DNA of 64,000 bases from contig CM035806.1 of assembly GCA_020466095.1 (NCBI GenBank), positions 17,532,224-17,596,223 of the forward strand. The letters are read 5' to 3'. The stretch is from Chlorops oryzae (lineage: Eukaryota; Arthropoda; Insecta; Diptera; Chloropidae). How positions within the stretch are numbered: the stretch's first letter is position 1; each line of letters opens with the position of its first letter. The notes under the pieces are model-generated. The model did no database searches and was not told where the DNA came from. It saw only the letters and a program-made list of their open reading frames with translations. Shown piece after piece: positions 23,869-34,866 of this stretch. Position numbers and translations under genes: made by a program.

Positions 23869-25600
23869 CACTCTATACGTTATGTTGGATTTTAGGCTGG
23901 TTTGGTGTGGGGCTGCTTAAATTGAAATATGTATGTTTTTAGCGCCCCAAATTTTGCAGAAACATCCCTGTGGATTACTGAAACTTCAATAACATTACGC
24001 TTATAAGACTCTCTGCTCTCATATCATGTTTATTGGCTCTTTGAGACGTCAGCCAGAAGGATTGAAAAACATAAGCCAAAGAAGCATTTAAAGAGCGTAA
24101 AAAGAATTTAAAAAAAAAAACAAAAAGAAAGGAAAATATCAACAACAACAAAAAATTTGATTGCCGCTAGTGATAAAGTAAACAATTGAAGAGCATTTTG
24201 TGCTATGTTGCCTCTAAAATTCTGAAGCCAAATAAAAATAAAAGTAACGTGTACGAACACAAAACTCACAACTCGCAAGAAAAATGGAACAACAAAAGAA
24301 AAATCTCATGAAATAAAAAAAGAACAGAAAGAAAAAAAAAAAATGGAAAAACTGATTTTGTGAGGGAGAAACAAATGCTAAAGACAACAACACACATTCG
24401 AAAAGCAACGGCAACAGCAACCATAACACCAGCAGAGAAACTACAAAAATATTAGCTAGATCAACAAAAAACGTGGCAAAGTATCTAAGAGATGAAGGTT
24501 CTATTTTGAAAGCATCTTTTTGTTTAGCTTTAGGGAGGACATAGGAACGCAGAATTGCTCGGCGTTGATGCCGATGCCGATGCTGATGCTGATGCGGTGC
24601 TAATGCTAATGCTGATTCCAAAGCTGCTGCTGCTGCTGCTGATGCTGTACCAATCTCAACGCGCTATTGTAATATGGATTGCTGCATGGATGAATGTATG
24701 GATTGTAGTTGGATAAATGTTATACAGTTCAATGAATTTTGTTTGTTTGTTGTATGTGCATTGAACTGAACCTGAAGAATGGAGGAGTATTGTAATGAAG
24801 CGACCTTTGCAAATTCTTTTTTTTTTTTTTTTGCTGCTGCTGCTGTTGTTGATGTTGTTTCCTTCGATATTTTATTTCTCTTCATTTCTTTTTTTTTGTA
24901 TTTTACTTTTGTGTGTGTGTGTGTGTGTGTGTGTGCGTTTTGCTTTTTTCTTTTTTTTGTATCGCTTTTTGTTCGCTAAAATTGCTGAGATTATTTGAAT
25001 AGAAATTTTTGTGCCTCGTTTGACCTTTTATTGATGAAAGTTGGAATGTTGCTGCATGTTTCAATTAGTGTTGCTTGAGCTATTTTATGTGTTGTGTGTT
25101 GTGTTTCGTATTTTATGTTTTGTTGCCTAAAACAATCGAAAAGGTAGTGATGATGAATCCATACGGTTGCACTCAACTTTTGATGAGTCTAATTGGTTTC
25201 CCAGACATTCAGATGGAAGCTTCCCTGTAGAAAACATTTGGGCAATTATCTGAAAAGAACTAGTACTTTTACCAGAAATCGAAGAACCAGAGTAATTGTT
25301 TGGATAAGCTTTCACCATAAGTACCTATACTAGTGATAATTGGAATAATCATATGGGTTCATTAAGGCTGAACTACAAATCAATCGATAATTGTTTTTTT
25401 CCCCGTGATTTACCTATATACTTAAAGAAAAAGGAAAAAAATCAACGATTCTAGAACCTTTTTCCCGTAAACAGCACTAGTATTTAACTGGTGCAAATTT
25501 ACTCAATTGCATCCAAATGTACTTGAATATTTCTGGTGCATACTGCTCTAGTGCTTTCCGGTACAGATGTTATAATGATTTTCTACAGAATTTTATATGG
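23869..25600. other. Anonymous sequence with simple repeats
   Basis: (GATGCC)n/(GATGCT)n at 24565-24655, poly-T at 24818-24832 followed by (GCT)n, and (GT)n at 24909-24937. No exon supported; reverse-strand frames through the GAT/GCT repeat have no consistent domain. Confidence 0.45.
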
Positions 25601-25601
25601 G

Positions 25602-26100
25602 AAGGGGTTTGGCCAAAAAATATCGATAATATCGAAATATCGCAACGATATTTGTACTCGATACTTTAGTTTTTGATATTTCGATGTATCGATACTGATT
25701 TGGCAGTATCGAAATACGATATTTTTTTGTCAATAAGAAAACCAGTGTTGCCCAATCAGTGCTTTTTATCACTAAGACCAGATTTACACAGTAAGACTTT
25801 CGGATAGAAAAAAAAATTTTTTTTTTGTCAAGAGACGCACGGGGAAGAAAGAAAAATGCTTCCATATCACATCCCCATGCGTCCCTTATTAAAAAAAATT
25901 TATGTGTTTTTAAGTACTGGTGGAGTTGGAACTAATAAAACACTAGAGTTTAACTATACGCGTTTCCTACAGGGTATGTACTGCCGATATATCGATATAT
26001 CGATATTTTCCCCAAATAATATTTTGTCGATATTTGATATAAGTAGTTTCGAAATATCGAAATATAAAATATCGATATTTTTTTAAATTCTGGACACCCC
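25602..26100. mobile_element. TIR element made of TATCGATA words
   Basis: AGGGGTTTGGCCAAAAAATA on the left and the inverse of AGGGGTGTCCAGAATTTAAA on the right are imperfect ends. Both outer segments repeat ATATCGATA and CGAAATATCG many times. Similar word use appears at 43445-43776 and 59017-60066 with different termini. Non-coding; hAT-like affinity is a guess. Confidence 0.55.
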
Positions 26101-26246
26101 TAGTATAGAAAAGAACTAGTACTGGTGGCTTTTTCACTAGTAAAGTACTAATACAGCACTAGTTCAAATTCCTACAGGGTGAGCTTAACTGGCACGGGCA
26201 TTTAATTTTTACCGAAGAATAAGATAGATGAAAATGTATATATAGA

Positions 26247-26333
26247 GTAAAATCTCTATATGCGGACTTCTCCGATAAGCGGGCAAAAAGGCCCAAAACG
26301 TCGGTATTCGCTTTTGGGAAGATTTCACTATAT
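26247..26333. mobile_element. pogo-like MITE, short form
   Basis: AGTAAAATCTCTATATGCGG on the left and GGGAAGATTTCACTAT on the right are imperfect inverted ends, with the diagnostic GATAAGCGGGCAAAAAGG inside. Related to 56725-56808. Confidence 0.5.
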
Positions 26334-26343
26334 ATGTATATAT

Positions 26344-26500
26344 ACGGTTCACTTTCTCTTAATCAGACACCTGCGATGATACCGAAAAATATGTCCGCTT
26401 AAGAGGAAGCCATTTGAGAAGAAAATATAAAAGAGCATTCCCAAAAAGTGTCCGTTTAAGTGGGGTGTCTGCTTAAGGAGCAAATAGAGAGTACACAGTA
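26344..26500 (-). mobile_element. pogo-like MITE, long form
   Basis: Reverse copy with GTGTCTGCTTAAGGAG and AGAGAGTACACAGTA at the right end and ATGTCCGCTTAAGAGGAA inside. It matches 28869-29045, 46402-46551 and 59163-59342. Confidence 0.6.
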
Positions 26501-27218
26501 TATAAGTACTTATATTTATTTCAAATGGGAACTGCATTTTTTTTTTTTCATTAACTTGATTAGAACGCTCACAGTCTAAAATCCTTCGGACTATCACTGG
26601 TGCTCCATGGTTCATTAAGAACGAAAACATACACAAGGACCTTTGTATCCCGTTGGTCGAAAACGAACTTATTTCATTAAGTCGCAAATATAGCACTCGG
26701 TTGTCCCAACATCCGAACTCATTAGCCAGAAATTTGTTATTAACAAACAGCTACACACGGCTCAAGAGGCGTGACCTGCCTTCTCTCTATCAGCACTAAT
26801 TCTCCTATTACCCTCTGTAACAGCCTTGGAGCAATTCAACACACTAAAGGCAGCCTAATCCATGCGTTGGCTTGGACCGGAGGCCAAATAATATAAATAC
26901 ATATATATATAAATATATATCGATAGCTTCGGATAGAAAGGGCGTAACTCATTATTTTGCTACTTTACAGGAGAAGGAAAAAACTTCATAAAATCGCAAA
27001 GGTTAGATATTTAAAAAAAGTTTAAACGCAAAGTCAATTAAATACTACGCACGAAATTTGTTTTAGGCTTGAATTTTTATTTTTTCTGTGTTTCGAGCAG
27101 TTTTCTGAGTTAGGGCTTTTTGATATCAATTTTCGTTCAAAACACGTGAGTTAGGTCTTTGTACGCAAAGTTTAAAATATAAATAAAATTATTATAGATG
27201 CGATCCAGCACTATACTG

Positions 27219-27456
27219 TAACCAATAATATCGGTTAGTGGTTTCTATTGATAAAATTAATTCAAAACAAATATTTTTTGAACACATTATTCACTGTTTT
27301 CACGTTCGTGTCTTGAGTCTTTGCATGCATACAGACCAAGAGAGACATGCAAAGACTTAAGAAAGGAACGTGAAAACAGTGAATAATGCGTTCCAAAAAA
27401 TATTTGTTTTGAATTAATTTTATCAATAGAAACCACTAACCGATATTTATTGGTTA
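27219..27456. repeat. Long near-perfect inverted repeat (hairpin)
   Basis: Arms 27219-27327 and 27346-27456 pair along about 109 bases with roughly eight differences, separated by an 18-base loop. Transcription from either strand would give a long hairpin RNA resembling the hpRNAs that feed insect siRNA pathways. It sits inside the 1.74-kb TIR element. Confidence 0.85.
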
Positions 27457-27784
27457 TAGTCTCAAAAAACTCGTCATAGATTTGAGGTTTGCGGCATTTG
27501 AGTAGAAAATTTATTTTTTTTTCTACTAGGGTCATAATTTGGCCAGTTAGGGGATGGAACCCAAAATTCAGTTTTAAAAAAAATAATAATATAACATATT
27601 ATTAAAACATACCAAAAACGAATCCAATATTCTTCATATTAGGCTCGTTTAAAACGTTACTTGTGTAAATTTTTCGAATATACATACTGAACATGCTCGT
27701 TCTTGTTCCTACGGCATCTATATAATAATGATTTTTTTTAGATTGAAAGTTCGTGAGGCATTTTTCTTTTATTTAAGCCTATTT

Positions 27785-28245
27785 TTGTATGGGGACCCCC
27801 CCTAATGAGGGGAGATAGAGGGTAGGTATGTTTAAAGAAAATACTTGGGGTAAAAAAATAATGGGGGTCGGTCATATATATCAGCCCCCTAGGAGGGGTT
27901 TGACTGTAGTGACAGGCATTTTGTCTGAAATTGTAATAAAATTAAGGTAATTTTGTATGGGTGACCCCCTAAGGAGGGGAGATAGGGAGTCAGTATGTTG
28001 GGAAAAAATGTTAATGAGACAAAGTTAATGGGGGTCGGTCAAACATTTGACTCCTCTAGGGGCACCCTGGGGCTAGTTAGGACAGTGGGGGGAAAATTCA
28101 TAAAAAAATTACTTTTGTATTGGAGCCCCCTTAAGGAGTGGAGATAGGGGGAAGGTATTTTTGGATAAATTGTTGGGAATAAAAAAATAATGGTAGTTGG
28201 TCCTACATTTGACCCCTCTAGGAGCTACTCTGCTTAGAGTAACAT
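27785..28245 (+). repeat. Three tandem units of about 165 bp
   Basis: Units start near 27785, 27953 and 28115, each with TTGTAT(T/G)GG, then GACCCCC/GAGCCCCC, GGAGATAGGG, AATGG and a GACCCCTCTAGG-type close. Divergence between units is substantial, so the array is not freshly expanded. Confidence 0.75.
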
Positions 28246-28868
28246 CAAAAATTTGGAAAAAAAATCAAAAATTAAATTTTTCAAATGACTTGATGCGTGA
28301 CATTTTTTTACAAAATAACCTTAAAATTAGTATTTTATGAAGTCTTTAATAAAAGTTCATCGTACTATGATACAGGAAAAGAGTTTCAAAAAAAGTCATC
28401 ACCCTAATGCACACGCACAGTGATGAATGTTAATTTATAGGTCTCGCCATCACTGGCGTAGTTGAACGTCTTTTTGTGAGTTAGGGCTTTTTTCTTTCGC
28501 AAAATTGTTCGCTATGAGTTAGGGCTTTTTTAAAAGTAACTATAACTTCGGTATTTTCAATCAAAGGTCGTCAATTTTTTTGGAGGGGGTGTATTTGAGA
28601 GTCGACCATCAGAAAATGCAAAAATCTCGTTTTAAAAAAAAAATGAGTTACGCCCTTTCTATCCGAAGCTAACGATATAAATATATATATATTTATATTC
28701 TAGTATTAAGATTTTTCACTTATTGTTAGTTCGTAAGTTTTTTTTGAAGATACAATAATAAAAACACGTGCAAAAAAAAAAAAAAAAAAAAAACTTGATT
28801 AGAAAAGAAATTCATCCATTCGGTTGTAACTGAAAACCTTATTTCACCCAATTTACTTCATAATTCTG

Positions 28869-29045
28869 TACAGTGTACTCTCTCCTTGCGGACACTCTTC
28901 TTAAACGGAGACTTTTTGGCAATGCTTTATTATTATTTCTTCTCAAATTGTTTCCTCTTAAGCGGATACCTCCGTTAAGCGAACATATTTTTCGGTCCCG
29001 TAGGTGTCTGCTTAAGAGAGAGAGAGAGAGAGAAAGTTCACTGAT
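28869..29045 (+). mobile_element. pogo-like MITE with internal GA run
   Basis: TACAGTGTACTCTCTCCTTG at the left; TCTGCTTAAGAGAGAGAG then TTCACTGA at the right. Internal CTTAAGCGGATACC words as in 59163-59342. Confidence 0.6.
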
Positions 29046-30518
29046 ATCACTCCCCTCATACGGAAGGGTTATTCGAACAAGTAAATTATACCTACAAAAA
29101 AAAAAAATGTATATTGAAGAAGTTACTTTTTAATGTATATAAGCGCACTCGATGATGATGAGGACGATGATGGACATTATCATAGGATTTTCACAATAAA
29201 TTGCAAATCAGTCGACCCTAAAATGACTTTAGCATTATTGTCGATTCTTGAGATGTCCGCCTGCAACAACAGCAACAGCAACAGCCAGAACAGCATTGAA
29301 TTCTCGCTGATTATAAAGCACTGAAAGAAAATGAAAGAGGGTCAAAAATGAAAGAGGAAAAAAAATATATGAAAAATGAAAAATGAAAGAAGAAAAAAGT
29401 TCAAAATTGTAGTTATTTTGTTCATGGGTATTCATTGTATTCATTTCTGTGTGTCCATTACTTCATCACGATGAGCACGAGCTAGCCAAGTTGGCCCATA
29501 ATCACAAATTAGATGTTTTTCAATTTTGTTGCCTGCAACAACTTACGATGCTATTGTTGTTGTTGGTGTTGTTGTTGGTGGTGTTGATGTTTTTGTTGTT
29601 TTTGGTGTTGTTGTTGATGTTGCTTGTTGGCAACGTCACACAATGCTCAATTGATGGATGGACGCATGGATGGATAGGTGGATAGATGGAACCACGGTTT
29701 GCATGGCTTCGATAGCTGTGCCTCGGTGGTTCATTCCTGTGATGATGAAAGCTGTCGGTTGTGGCTGTTTCTGTTCGCCTTAGCTGTGGTCGTTTCGTCG
29801 CATCGTCTTTTAGCCGTTTGGTCGGCTGTTTGATTGAACATCGCTGAAGTTTAGTCGTTTGCTTGATTGTTATTATGAACTTGCATGTGTTGCTTAACGA
29901 CACCATCAAAATTCGCCGTCGCCGTCGCTGTCGCCGTAGCCGTAGCCATAGCCGCCGTCGGTGATGCCGTATTCAGCCTTTCATTGCCGCGGCTGTTGTT
30001 GCTGACCATCATCATTTTCATTAGCCTCTTTTGTGCTCCTCTTTTTTTTCTTTCAGCTTTATATTTCGAATTTCGTTTTTTCTGGTGAGAGTTGCTTTAA
30101 TATTATTATTTGTTGTTGTTGTTATTGTTGTTGTTGTTGAAATTAAGGGTTGTGTTCGATGATTTTAATAAAAGAGAAAAGGTTAATTTACTCGAAATGA
30201 TCATAGTGTGCACAGTGGGTTGCTATGATAAGTATCTTTTGGTTAAAAAAATTTTTAATTGTCCCGCCAGTCCTTTCAGTGGAAAAGCTATTTACGTACA
30301 TATGTATGTATGTATGTATGTGCTGTTATTAATTTTTAATTTTTCTTTACAATTTATGTTCTTTTCTACATGCTTTTAGATAAATACATGCCTACAATGA
30401 GATAATCTTCAAAAAATAAAAAAAAATAATAATAATAATAATTAAAATATCAAAGGGGTCGAAAAAAACTACAAAAACTGAAAAATAAATAAATAATAAT
30501 AATAATAAAACAAAACAA
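29046..30518. other. Anonymous sequence with trinucleotide repeats
   Basis: (AACAGC)n at 29265-29295, (TTG)n at 29548-29625, (GCCGTC)n-like runs at 29912-29970, (TTG)n at 30108-30140 and (ATGT)n at 30298-30320. No exon is supported. Confidence 0.45.
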
Positions 30519-31519
30519 TACACAGAGAAAAAAATCAACCAGAAAACTGGTTAAATCAAAAGGAAAAACATACAAAATGGCTTCAACAAGGAATACTTAT
30601 TTTTAATTTTAACAATTTTTCTTCTTGAAAAAAATTAAAAGATTTTCCTTTTGAATCAACCATATTTCAGGTTGTATTGATATGATAATTTTCAAAAATG
30701 GATTTAAATTTAAATTTTTGAACTAATCACGGACGTAATTGAAATGACAAGATAATTTTTAAAATAAAAAAATTTCCAAACAAAAAATACCTATACAAAA
30801 AGAAATGTTAAAACAAATTTAATCGTAGAGCGTTATGGGCCAAAAACCAAAAAAATCCGAAAAATTCATGGCGTCCGATTTGGGTGAAAATTTATATATA
30901 GAATAAGTGAAAAATTCTAAGAATTTTGGCGTCAACATTTTTTCAAGGAACGGATTACAACTAGTTTAGTTTTTTCTAGTTCCAAACTGGTCCAAAAAGG
31001 ACCAGTTTTTTGAAAAAAATTTTAGTGCTAAAATTCTTAGAATTTTTCACTTATTCTATATATAAATTTTCATCCAAATCAGTAGCCATGAATTTTTCGA
31101 ATTTTTTTTGGTTTTTGGTCCATAACTCTCTAAACTTCCTCTATCGGAAGCAATATTTGTATTCCAATGAAAGAAAGAAACCGTTGGTCCTTTATTTTTT
31201 TGTTATTTTGGTCCTTTTTTCTCATGAATTTTAGTTCCGAAAAACATTTTTGAGTGGCAACCGTGGTCGTGACTGCTTTTGCATTGCTTAAACAGTTCTA
31301 AGATGACTGAATATCTTATATGCCCTATTTTATAAAACGAATGAGAATTATACCGAACGTGAAGAAATTTAATTAAACATTTTTCCTTTCAATTCAACCA
31401 ATAATGTTGTTGACTCAACCATTTTTCTTTTGAAATTTTTGTTCTGCTCGAAAATCAAAAGGACTGTGAATAACAATGCGCCCTTTTAAAAAAATCATGG
31501 TAAAAGTTCGCTCAGTGTA
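30519..31519 (+). mobile_element. C-family TIR element, copy C2 (longest)
   Basis: It starts TACACAGAGAAAAAAATCAA and ends AAAGTTCGCTCAGTGTA; the ends are related inverted words flanked by TA. Inside lies the same inverted-repeat core as C1 (GAATAAGTGAAAAATTCTAAG and its inverse, 30895-31060). 1001 bp, no transposase frame. Confidence 0.7.
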
Positions 31520-31756
31520 GGTTCTTATTATTGATTATATTATATATTGTTTAAGTTCTTGTCGTTTCTGTCTGGAAATTTAAGGGAAAAGTCATGTTGC
31601 TTATGGTGGTGGATGGGATTTGTGCATTGATCAATCATAATCTGGATGGGGAATTTCGGCTAGAGATTTCAAACTGCCGAAACGGACCAATTTTCCTGAA
31701 AACTGTCCCTGAACTACATTAATGAGCAAATGCGAGAGATTTCGGAACAAGCATAC

Positions 31757-32710
31757 TTTACGGGCGTTTCTGCGATTTTGATTTTTTGCAAAAGTGGCGA
31801 AAAACTACGAATTTGAAATCAGATTTTGGGGGCGTGGCCTAGTTTAGGAGGAATCGCGATTTAAAAATTGCCGAAAATCCCTTAAATTTCCCTCTTAGTT
31901 TGAAATTTTTTGTGCTGCCAGACTAATTAGCCATGCATATTTAAACGAAAATTTTTAAAATCGTTTTTACTGCTGCCAACTATTTAAGAAACTGCGAATT
32001 AAAGATTTTATGAAGCTATTAATAGAACAGGACACAATTGAGGAAATTATTTTTCCGGAGTAATTTGGCGAAATTTATGTTTGTTGTGAGAATGTAGTGC
32101 CAATAATTCAGATCCTCTCCTGGAATGTTTTAAGAAGGTTGCTGCAGAGGTATACCAGCGTTGTTGAGGATGACGCTGATAGCGGCACAAGCTCACCTTG
32201 AGCGTCCACAAATCGGTCCTTTTCACGGCCACGTCTTAGAAACCGGTCCTTTTGAGTAGCACCAATAGAATTCCAAAGAGTACAAAAGCCGAAGCATATG
32301 AAATCGTGCAATTTATGAGGAAAATTTTTAATTTTCTCCAAAGTTCCGACCATTGATGGTCCCGGAGGACGCGATATAATAGTTATGGACGTGACATAAC
32401 GGTCATGGACGCGACATTTTCTCTTTAAATGATGGTCATGGTCGCGCTTCTTCTATTTATATACGTTTTAATTATCTGATATACAAATGGCTGACGCAAC
32501 TAATTAATCTACTAATTGATAGTTAGATTAAAAACATTAAGTCTGGCAACGCTACACAGTAGCTGTAATTTAGTTTGTATACATTTCCCATATAAATTTC
32601 AAATGGTTATAACTTCTAAACTAAACGTCGCCCCCAAATTCTGATTGCAGATTTGGAATCATGAGGTCATTCTACGCCTATATGGACTTAATCCCAGAAA
32701 CGACCGTAAA
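31757..32710. mobile_element. Diverged 0.95-kb TIR element
   Basis: TTTACGGGCGTTTCTGCGAT and the inverse of the right end (TTTACGGTCGTTTCTGGGAT) match well, and the similarity continues to TCAGATTTTGGGGGCG / TCAGAATTTGGGGGCG. The arms have drifted, implying age. No transposase recognised in the middle. Confidence 0.6.
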
Positions 32711-32915
32711 TTAAACTGAAGCCGAACAATTTTAGGTAAAATTAGGTAGACCTTTTATTCGAATTTCCCTTTTATAAGTCCATGTCTTTTTTATTGTTTA
32801 TGTCCTACATTTGACCTTGGATAGACTGAACTCTGCAATTTTGAAAGGCCTGTTCATATAACCTAACCTGTTCACAGTATCGATGCTTGATTTTTATATG
32901 CTTAATTTGATTTGG

Positions 32916-33553
32916 TACACTGAGCGAACGTAACCATGATTTTTTTAAAAGGGCGCATTGTTATTCACAGTCCTTTTGATTTTCGAGCAGAACAAAAATT
33001 TCAAAAGAAAAATGGTTGAGTGAACAACATTTTTGGTTGAATTGAAAGGAAATATGTTTAATTACATTTCTTTTCGTTCGGTATAATTCTCATTTGTTTT
33101 ATAAAATAAGACATATAAGATATGTATTCATCTTATAACTTTTTAAGCATTGCGAAAGCAGTCACCAAAGCGGAGTGACGAAGTCGGATGAAGTCCATCC
33201 GATGGCTATTTTTTGGGTCATGTTCAGCAGAGTGCTCTATGGCCATTTGCTTTGAACGTTAATTAAATTTTTTTTGACATTTCTTCTTGTATAGGTATTT
33301 TTTTTTGGAATTTTTAAAAAAAATATCTTGTCATTTCAACTATGTCCGTGGTTGGTTCAACAATTTAAATTTAAATCCATTTTTGAAAATTATCATTTCA
33401 ATTCAACCTGAAATATGGTTGATTCAAAAGGAAAATTTTTAATTTTTTCAACAAGAAAAATTGTTAAAATTAAAAATATTCCTTGTTGAAGCCGTTTTGT
33501 ATGTTTTTCCTTTTGATTTAACCAGTTTTCTGGTTGATTTTTTTCTCTGTGTA
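32916..33553 (-). mobile_element. C-family TIR element, copy C3, alternative core
   Basis: Reverse copy from TACACTGAGCGAACGTAACC to TTTTTTCTCTGTGTA. The outer parts match C1/C2, but the centre carries CGGAGTGACGAAGTCGG and CCATCCGATGGCTATTT instead of the C1/C2 palindrome. C4 has the same alternative core. Confidence 0.65.
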
Positions 33554-34362
33554 GGGTTGTTTTTTTTTTTCTTAGATCCTCTCCTATTGATTTTTGAACG
33601 GCCTTCTCGCGAGTAGTTAGAATACCACCGTAATTAGTTGGCCATATAGTTCATTAGTCCATGTATTCACAACACCAAGATGTTCACTCGATCCGGGGCT
33701 CGCACTATCCAGATTCGACTGTTATTACGTGCGTTGCTCCAAAATAGACTTCGAGTCAACGAGAGACTTACAAAAAAAAAAAAAAATGAAAAAGTCAATT
33801 AAATTTAAATTTAAATACGCTAAAGAAATAAACATTACAGAAAGATAAACAGAAAGGGAAGTTTTTATGGTCATTTTGACTTTTAATTAAATTTTTTATT
33901 TATTTTTTCTGAACTCCCAAAACCCATTCGCGGTGTTCTTTTATTCTTGTGTTAAGATTTTTAAAAAAAATATTGACTTCCGTCAAATTTTATGAATTCT
34001 CAAGTGCTTCTTTGTTTGGAGGAAAACTGCTTGGTAGTTTTACAAGTGGCGAGTTTTATCGCGGTCTGGATTCTGTGTGTTTTGATTGGAGTTAAAAAAG
34101 AAAAAAAAAATTTTTTTAAGTTCATGGGTTTCGCCCTCTTGTGAAATAGAGGTTCTGCGTCCAGAATAGATCCCATTTAGTTATTTTACTCTATGTAGTA
34201 TGCTCTCGAACTTCCTCATGAAGGCGAGAACATTTAGAGCCTCAGCTCATTGTGGCTTAAGAAGGGCTTATTGAAGTCTCTGATTCTCAGCCTACATACA
34301 TCCATACGTGCCCAGGCTAATATGGACTAGTATTTTTCTAGAATATTTCGTTGATTGTTATA

Positions 34363-34393
<31 letters not shown>

Positions 34394-34866
34394 GGGAAAT
34401 AAGAAAGCAAATCCTTTATCCCCTTCGGATTTAGATTAAAAATTTAGTGCCTGCGATGAATATGATGGCGAAAGTTTCGAGTTTGGAAACACCACTGAAC
34501 GAAAGGGAACGCGAAGTGTGGGCATATTGCTTTATCTCTTATTCGGAAGATCATTCGAATGATGTATGGGTTTAATGTGTATCCTGTAGAACTTAGATTC
34601 ATATTGATTGTGCTGTTTGCCAGCAACACAGCTCTTCATATTTGACATTTCTACTCAATAATACCTGCGGATTATATGGTCCATATTACCCTTCAACATT
34701 TTTCTGATTGTCGAATGTGAAAAGCCGATGCCATCGATTTCGAACCCAGCTACGAAGTTCATTGGCAGACATCTTTAATTGATTTTATTTAATTATTTCA
34801 TGTATTCTGTCAAATATTGACCAAAACAAGATTGCTGGTTCATATTTGCCTACTTTACCCAATGTA
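33554..34866. other. Anonymous AT-rich sequence
   Basis: T run at 34366-34393, A runs near 33771-33786. No coding or inverted-end signal recognised. Confidence 0.4.

Larger units (their letters stand above)
26926..28669. mobile_element. 1.74-kb TIR element nested in the LINE 3' UTR
   Basis: Terminal inverted repeats match perfectly over about 28 bases (GCTTCGGATAGAAAGGGCGT on the left), with TA on each side. No transposase frame. The interior holds a 238-bp near-perfect hairpin (27219-27456), three tandem units of about 165 bp (27785-28245) and several copies of GAGTTAGGGC. I do not recognise the family. It entered after the LINE. Confidence 0.75.
26566..28791 (+). mobile_element. 5'-truncated Jockey-clade LINE with poly(A) and target duplication
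   Basis: 26563-26799 encodes the C-terminal end of a Jockey-type ORF2 protein (key stretch ERSQSKILRTITGAPWF, then IPLVENEL and LSRKYSTRLSQHPNSLARNL) and stops at TAA 26797. A 3' UTR follows, interrupted by a TIR element (26926-28669), then resumes (TATTAAGATTTTTCACTTAT) and ends in a poly(A) run at 28772-28793. AACTTGATTAGAA occurs directly before (26553-26565) and after (28792-28804), which is the target-site duplication and proves one insertion. The reverse transcriptase and endonuclease domains are lost by 5' truncation, so the copy is dead. Confidence 0.85.

Noticed and set aside
23137..23942. Two long overlapping frames (244 and 266 codons) of SLSLSL and ERERER
   Set aside because: By-products of the (GA)n/(GACA)n tract; no start, splice or domain support.
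24214..24621. 135-codon reverse frame beginning in HQHQHRHRHQ
   Set aside because: The start lies in a GATGCC/GATGCT microsatellite and the rest is F/L-rich AT sequence.
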